Part shown: positions 31,582-35,157 of the stretch, in pieces
How the letters are laid out: every line of letters starts with the position of its first letter
How positions within the stretch are numbered: the stretch's first letter is position 1
DNA from: Betaproteobacteria bacterium
GTDB taxonomy: Bacteria; Pseudomonadota; Gammaproteobacteria; Burkholderiales; Burkholderiaceae
Direction: 5' to 3'
DNA length: 35,157 nucleotides
Assembly (NCBI GenBank): GCA_013205155.1
Contig: JABMMT010000035.1
Location: forward strand, 1-35,157
Translations under genes and position numbers: made by a program
The notes under the pieces: model-generated
What the model was told of the DNA's origin: nothing
Seen by the model: the letters and a program-made list of their open reading frames with translations, nothing else
The model's database searches: none

Positions 31582-32526
31582 ATGTTGTTTACCCCAGCCG
31601 AAACTAAAGTAGTGATTGTTGGAGGGGGCACTATGGGCGCAGACGTAGCTGCTGTCTGCGCGCGCGGTGGTTGTGCTGTGCAGGTGGTTGAGCCTACCAC
31701 TGAACGCAGAGCCCTTTTGCCAGATTATTTTGCAAATACCCTAGCTGAGTTGGGTTACGAAAATCGTGTTCATTTACTCAGCACTGCTGGGTCTTTAGAG
31801 GAAGTCGATTGGTCGGATGTGGATTTGGTGATTGAGTGCGTGCCTGAGCGCTTAGATATCAAACAAGAATTATTTGCCAAGCTTGAGAAGTACGCAAAGC
31901 CAGAAGCCGTATTAGCTAGTAATAGCACTAGCTTTCCCATTAGCCAAATTGCAAGCGGTTTGAAAACAGCGGCGCGAATGATTGGCCTACATTTTTTTAT
32001 GCCAGCCCATTTGATTCCTTGTGTAGAAGTAGTTTATGGCGAGAAAACTTCACCCATGGTTGCCGACAGTCTTACTAGATTGATGACTGCTTGTGGCATG
32101 GTTCCAGTGACCGTTAAAAAAGATTTACCCGGATTCTTGGCTAATCGTTTACAGCATGCACTATCACGTGAAGCATTTTCGATGGTAGATCAAGGTATAT
32201 GTACTCCTGAAGATATTGACAAGGCAGTCCGCTTTGGATTTGGCTTTCGCTATATCGCAGCTGGTCCAGCAATGCAGCGTGATCATGCAGGACTTGAAAT
32301 CCATGCCGCTGGAGGAGCGACGATTTATCCTTCCTTAAATAACTCTTCTACGATTGCAAAGTGCTTAAGTGAGCGCGTGGAGAGCGGGAAGTTTGGTATG
32401 AAAACTGGGGAAGGATTTTTCTCTTGGACTGCAGAAACGATTCAAGCAGAGCGTAAGCGTTATCAGAAAGCATTACGTGAGGGCTTAAAAATTATTCAGA
32501 AAGACCTACCGGAAATTAAACAATGA
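31582..32526 (+). CDS. 3-hydroxyacyl-CoA dehydrogenase family protein (L-gulonate/carnitine-dehydrogenase type)
   Basis: The product has 314 residues. The N-terminal Rossmann motif G-G-G-T-M-G is at 14-19. The catalytic pair H137 (G-L-H-F-F-M-P) and E149 (P-C-V-E-V-V) and the segment A-S-N-S-T-S-F-P-I match the fold. The C-terminal domain has G-F-L-A-N-R-L and G-x-x-T-P-E-D-I-D-K-A-V-R-x-G-F-G-F-R. Single-unit enzymes of this build oxidise 3-hydroxybutyryl-CoA, L-carnitine or L-gulonate; the neighbouring acid-sugar enzymes favour a free hydroxy acid. GAGGAG lies about 10 bp before ATG. It diverges from the TRAP operon, 86 bp apart. Confidence 0.87.
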   Translation: MLFTPAETKVVIVGGGTMGADVAAVCARGGCAVQVVEPTTERRALLPDYFANTLAELGYENRVHLLSTAGSLEEVDWSDVDLVIECVPERLDIKQELFAKLEKYAKPEAVLASNSTSFPISQIASGLKTAARMIGLHFFMPAHLIPCVEVVYGEKTSPMVADSLTRLMTACGMVPVTVKKDLPGFLANRLQHALSREAFSMVDQGICTPEDIDKAVRFGFGFRYIAAGPAMQRDHAGLEIHAAGGATIYPSLNNSSTIAKCLSERVESGKFGMKTGEGFFSWTAETIQAERKRYQKALREGLKIIQKDLPEIKQ

Positions 32527-32536
32527 TGAAGGCTGG

Positions 32537-33742
32537 CTAGGCAATATCTTTGATATTGAGTTTGCGCAAGTTGGGTGCGAATCGATAAGTCAGCAAAACA
32601 ACCAAGATCGTCGCGCCTCCGCCAAATATGATCGAGGGCACTAAGCCCATGAGACTGGCCGCAATACCCGACTCTAGTGCGCCTAGTTCATTTGATGAGC
32701 CGATGAAGATGCCATTAATGGCACTAATCCTACCGCGCATGTGATCCGGTGTTGTGAGTTGCATAATGCTGCCACGAATCACTACTGAAACAGAATCACA
32801 ACATCCAGAGATGAATAAGAAAAATGCGCAGATCCAGAGATTGCTTGAGATCGCAAAAGCAATAATGGCAATACCAAAGCCTGCTACTGAGAGCAGAAGA
32901 TATTTTCCCGACTCAGTCAGTATGGGACGTCTTGCGAGGTAAATTCCCGTAATGACAGCACCAGCTGCCGGCGCTGCTCGTAATATGCCAAGAGTCTCAG
33001 GCCCGGCATTGAGAACTTCTTTTACAAAAGCCGGCAGAATCGAGACTGCACCTCCAAAAAGTACAGCAAACATATCGAGTGCCATCACACTCAATATCAG
33101 TTCATGTTTTCTGACGTAATGAAATCCTTGTAAAAAGCTTTTCAAAAAATGATTAGAGAGTTCACCCCTCTTTTCTTGAATCACTTTAATGAAGGTAATG
33201 CCATACAAACCAAAGACAGCACAGAAGGCTGCCAATAAATAAGTCCACTCTAAGCCAGCGAAACCAATCATCAAGCCACCAAGTCCTGGACCCGCTACTA
33301 CGCAAATCTGAAATGCAGAAGAAGCATAGGCGGTATAGCGGGTGAGTTGGTCTCTTGGAATGATTTGTCCAAAGAGGGCTTGGTAGGATGGGCGCAATAG
33401 GGCGCGGCCAATACCAATGAAGGCGACTGCACAATAAATAAGGGGGACAGGTGGTGTTAACCATCCCAGGGCAATCGCTGCCAGAAATAAAGCTACTGCC
33501 ATATGTATTGCACAGGCTAATGCTGCAATCAGCTTTCTGGAGTAGTGGTCTACCGCATGTCCTGAATACAAGGCGAGGGCAAAATAAGGAATTAACTCAG
33601 CTAGGCCGATCAGCCCTAGTGAAACTACACTGTTCGTAATTTCGTAAATGTGCCAACCTACCGCCACCATCGTGATCTGATAACTTAAGGTCGCGCCAAT
33701 GCGATAGAGCAGTAGAGTTCTAAAGGCTTTACTAGGGTTCAT
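32537..33742 (-). CDS. MFS transporter, EntS/macrolide-efflux-like
   Basis: The product has 401 residues with about 12 membrane helices. The start V-G-W-H-I-Y-E-I-T-N-S-V-V-S-L-G-L-I-G-L-A-E and the motif-A loop H-A-V-D-H-Y-S-R-K resemble drug or siderophore exporters of the DHA3/EntS group. The substrate is unknown. It converges on the preceding dehydrogenase gene, 10 bp apart, and diverges from the cytochrome b gene, 44 bp apart. Confidence 0.85.
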   Translation of the reverse strand: MNPSKAFRTLLLYRIGATLSYQITMVAVGWHIYEITNSVVSLGLIGLAELIPYFALALYSGHAVDHYSRKLIAALACAIHMAVALFLAAIALGWLTPPVPLIYCAVAFIGIGRALLRPSYQALFGQIIPRDQLTRYTAYASSAFQICVVAGPGLGGLMIGFAGLEWTYLLAAFCAVFGLYGITFIKVIQEKRGELSNHFLKSFLQGFHYVRKHELILSVMALDMFAVLFGGAVSILPAFVKEVLNAGPETLGILRAAPAAGAVITGIYLARRPILTESGKYLLLSVAGFGIAIIAFAISSNLWICAFFLFISGCCDSVSVVIRGSIMQLTTPDHMRGRISAINGIFIGSSNELGALESGIAASLMGLVPSIIFGGGATILVVLLTYRFAPNLRKLNIKDIA

Positions 33743-33786
33743 GAATTTTGCTTAGTTTAAGTCAGATCCTGCTTTATTCTTTAGGA

Positions 33787-34470
33787 ATGAAGAAAATCAT
33801 TCGTGTTTGGGACTTACCAATTCGGCTATTTCATTGGCTATTGGTATTGTGCATTACCGGTAGCGTGGTCAGCGTCAATATAGGTGGTAATGCTATGGAG
33901 TGGCATGCCTATTTTGGCTACAGCATTTTGGTCTTATTACTGTTTAGGATCGTTTGGGGTTTTATAGGCTCAACCCATGCTCGATTTGCCTCCTTCTTTC
34001 CGTCGAAGGAAAACGTATTGAACTATCTCAGTGGCAAGTCACCCCGAGTTTTAGGTCACAACCCTCTAGGAGCTATTTCTATTTTTGCGCTGCTCTTTGT
34101 ATTAAGTGTGCAAGTATTTACGGGCTTATTTGTAGATGATCAAATTGCTTTTCAGGGCCCACTGTCTAAATATGTTTCCAACTCAATGGTCTCTATTTTC
34201 TCGCAGATTCATGAGGGCAATCAGTTTCTGATCTACACCTTCATTACCATTCATATTGCAGCTATTCTCTACTATCGCAAATTTAAGGGTGAAGATTTGA
34301 TTGGGCCAATGTTCAGTGGCGATAAAGAAATTGACCCAAGCGAGGAGGCAAATTATTTGCCAGCTGACTTGGGTCGACCATCCAAAGATGGTTTTATACA
34401 GCGTACGCTCGCCTTAATTCTATTGAGCGTGATCGCTTTAGCGATAGCTTATTTAATTACTTCTTCTTAA
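33787..34470 (+). CDS. Cytochrome b561-like membrane protein (bacterial cytochrome b, Ni-hydrogenase-type fold)
   Basis: The start is placed at ATG 33787 (M-K-K-I-I-R-V-W-D-L-P), which matches the family start; an in-frame TTG at 33748 has nothing to support it. The product has 227 residues with four membrane helices and a short fifth near the end. Probable haem-ligand histidines are in L-F-H-W-L-L (helix 1), W-H-A-Y-F-G-Y (helix 2) and I-H-E-G-N-Q-F-L-I-Y-T-F with I-T-I-H-I-A (helix 4). It is expected to pass electrons between the quinone pool and a periplasmic partner. Its 3' end overlaps that of the convergent cytochrome c' gene by 14 bases, a likely functional partner. Confidence 0.88.
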   Translation: MKKIIRVWDLPIRLFHWLLVLCITGSVVSVNIGGNAMEWHAYFGYSILVLLLFRIVWGFIGSTHARFASFFPSKENVLNYLSGKSPRVLGHNPLGAISIFALLFVLSVQVFTGLFVDDQIAFQGPLSKYVSNSMVSIFSQIHEGNQFLIYTFITIHIAAILYYRKFKGEDLIGPMFSGDKEIDPSEEANYLPADLGRPSKDGFIQRTLALILLSVIALAIAYLITSS

Positions 34471-34909
34471 AGTCATCGTGACAATTATTGCAACTTGCCC
34501 CTGCAGTACCAAAAGCTTTCTTGATACTCTCTAAGTCGCCTGATTGAGCAGCTTTATTGAGATCAACTACTGCTAACTGCATTTTTTCAGAAGCTGCTTT
34601 GAACTTAGCGTTATCAGACCAAATGGCGGGTTGAGCTTTACCACCTTCCGTGCCTGGGCCAAATGCCTGCCATGGCAAAGTAGACATCATGGCAATAATG
34701 GCTGCATTCTTGGCAACATCATCTTTGTTGTATGGGACCTGACCTTTAACAACAGCGCTAATTTTTCCAAAAGAATTTCCCAAGACGGTATAGACGCTCT
34801 GACGATATTTAATAGCATCTTCAGGCTTTTGGAATTGAGCAACAGCAAAGCCTGAACTCATTGTGAGGATAGTAGCGCTAGCAGCGAGAATAATTTTTTG
34901 TAGTTTCAT
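34457..34909 (-). CDS. Cytochrome c' (periplasmic, haem at the C-terminus)
   Basis: The start is ATG 34909 (M-K-L-Q-K-I-I-L), with GGAGG 6 bp upstream and a proper signal peptide ending V-A-Q. An earlier in-frame ATG at 34966 would bury the signal and is not used. The product has 150 residues, mostly helical. The covalent haem site C-N-N-C-H is only a few residues from the C-terminus, followed by D-D-F-K-K-K, the class II cytochrome c pattern. R-Q-S-V-Y near the N-terminus is typical of helix 1. Family members bind NO and CO and may protect against nitrosative stress. Its maturation would need the ccm products encoded in this window. Confidence 0.93.
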   Translation of the reverse strand: MKLQKIILAASATILTMSSGFAVAQFQKPEDAIKYRQSVYTVLGNSFGKISAVVKGQVPYNKDDVAKNAAIIAMMSTLPWQAFGPGTEGGKAQPAIWSDNAKFKAASEKMQLAVVDLNKAAQSGDLESIKKAFGTAGASCNNCHDDFKKK

Positions 34910-35000
34910 GAGAGGCCTCCATTGATTAGGGGTGAAAGGGGGTGAATCAAACAGTGAAATGAGCATACCCCAGAATGGCGGTTTTTGCCGCAGTAGCGGT

Positions 35001-35157
35001 CTACAGAATCATTTGCAGGGGTAGCGTAATGAGATAAAGAAGCCACTTAAAAAATGCGATGAGTGGCTCCATCCATAGACTGCCGATAATGCCGGTAAAT
35101 ACCAGGGCAAGAACAATAAAAAAGCCCCAAGGTTCAAGTTTTCCTAGGGCGATGGAC
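35001..35157 (-). CDS. 3' end of a membrane protein gene, probably a site-2 protease (M50) family member
   Basis: On the minus strand the frame is open from the window edge to TAG at 35003-35001; 51 codons are visible. The residues begin S-I-A-L-G-K-L-E-P-W-G-F-F-I-V-L-A-L and end L-I-T-L-P-L-Q-M-I-L. L-E-P-x-G-F-F-I-x-L-A-L followed by a hydrophobic end resembles the C-terminal helix of bacterial site-2 protease family proteins. The HExxH motif would lie outside the window, so the assignment is by the tail alone. Confidence 0.6.
   Translation of the reverse strand, partial: SIALGKLEPWGFFIVLALVFTGIIGSLWMEPLIAFFKWLLYLITLPLQMIL

Noticed and set aside
1..35157. tRNA genes, CRISPR arrays, phage or insertion-sequence genes
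   Set aside because: None recognised on either strand by eye: no regularly spaced repeats, no transposase or integrase motifs, no cloverleaf noticed. A dedicated search was not possible.

Overview
The window reads as a chromosomal stretch of a free-living betaproteobacterium, most likely a Burkholderiaceae member close to Polynucleobacter. The reasons are the moderately low G+C (judged by eye, not counted), several periplasmic receptors of the Bug/TctC type (tripartite tricarboxylate transporter, TTT), a phasin, a complete System I cytochrome c maturation cluster, and the general protein flavour. The genus is an inference from the translated sequences, with no database search. Genes are densely packed, many overlap by the ATGA stop/start, and I see no tRNA, rRNA, CRISPR, integrase or insertion sequence.

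Region 1 (1-5.9 kb): the 3' end of a fumarylacetoacetate-hydrolase family gene on +, facing a tight six-gene minus-strand operon. In transcription order it holds a methylglutaconyl-CoA-hydratase-like crotonase, HMG-CoA lyase, Bug receptor, class III CoA-transferase, acyl-CoA dehydrogenase and cupin. Read as chemistry this is import, CoA activation, desaturation, hydration and cleavage of a branched C6 dicarboxylate such as 3-methylglutarate. I regard this as the most interesting system in the window.

Region 2 (6-11.4 kb): mixed housekeeping and accessory genes. These are a bestrophin-like (DUF4239) membrane protein, phasin, histone-deacetylase-family hydrolase, DUF2237 protein, chalcone-isomerase-like protein with a DUF3833 lipoprotein, and a quinone oxidoreductase. 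A terminator follows, and then a decayed C-terminal relic of a Bug receptor in the only gene-free stretch above 300 bp (11116-11515).

Region 3 (11.45-18.3 kb): ccmABCDEFGHI, one operon with overlapping or abutting genes throughout, a recognisable promoter in front and a terminator on the last stop codon. It would transport, chaperone and ligate haem to apocytochromes c. A cytochrome c' with a CxxCH motif at 34.5 kb is a plausible client.

Region 4 (18.3-25.2 kb): a short-chain dehydrogenase, a second Bug pseudogene with a large internal deletion, a 2OG-Fe(II) dioxygenase, an intact Bug receptor, an MFS transporter, a DUF2177 membrane protein, a universal stress protein and a secreted M23 peptidase.

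Region 5 (25.4-32.5 kb): a catabolic module for a sugar acid or related hydroxy acid. It has a mandelate-racemase-type dehydratase, a TAXI receptor with a fused TRAP permease, a DapA-type aldolase, a D-2-hydroxyacid dehydrogenase and a 3-hydroxyacyl-CoA-dehydrogenase-like enzyme.

Region 6 (32.5-35.2 kb): an MFS exporter, a cytochrome b561-like protein facing a cytochrome c', and the 3' end of what looks like a site-2 protease family gene on the minus strand.
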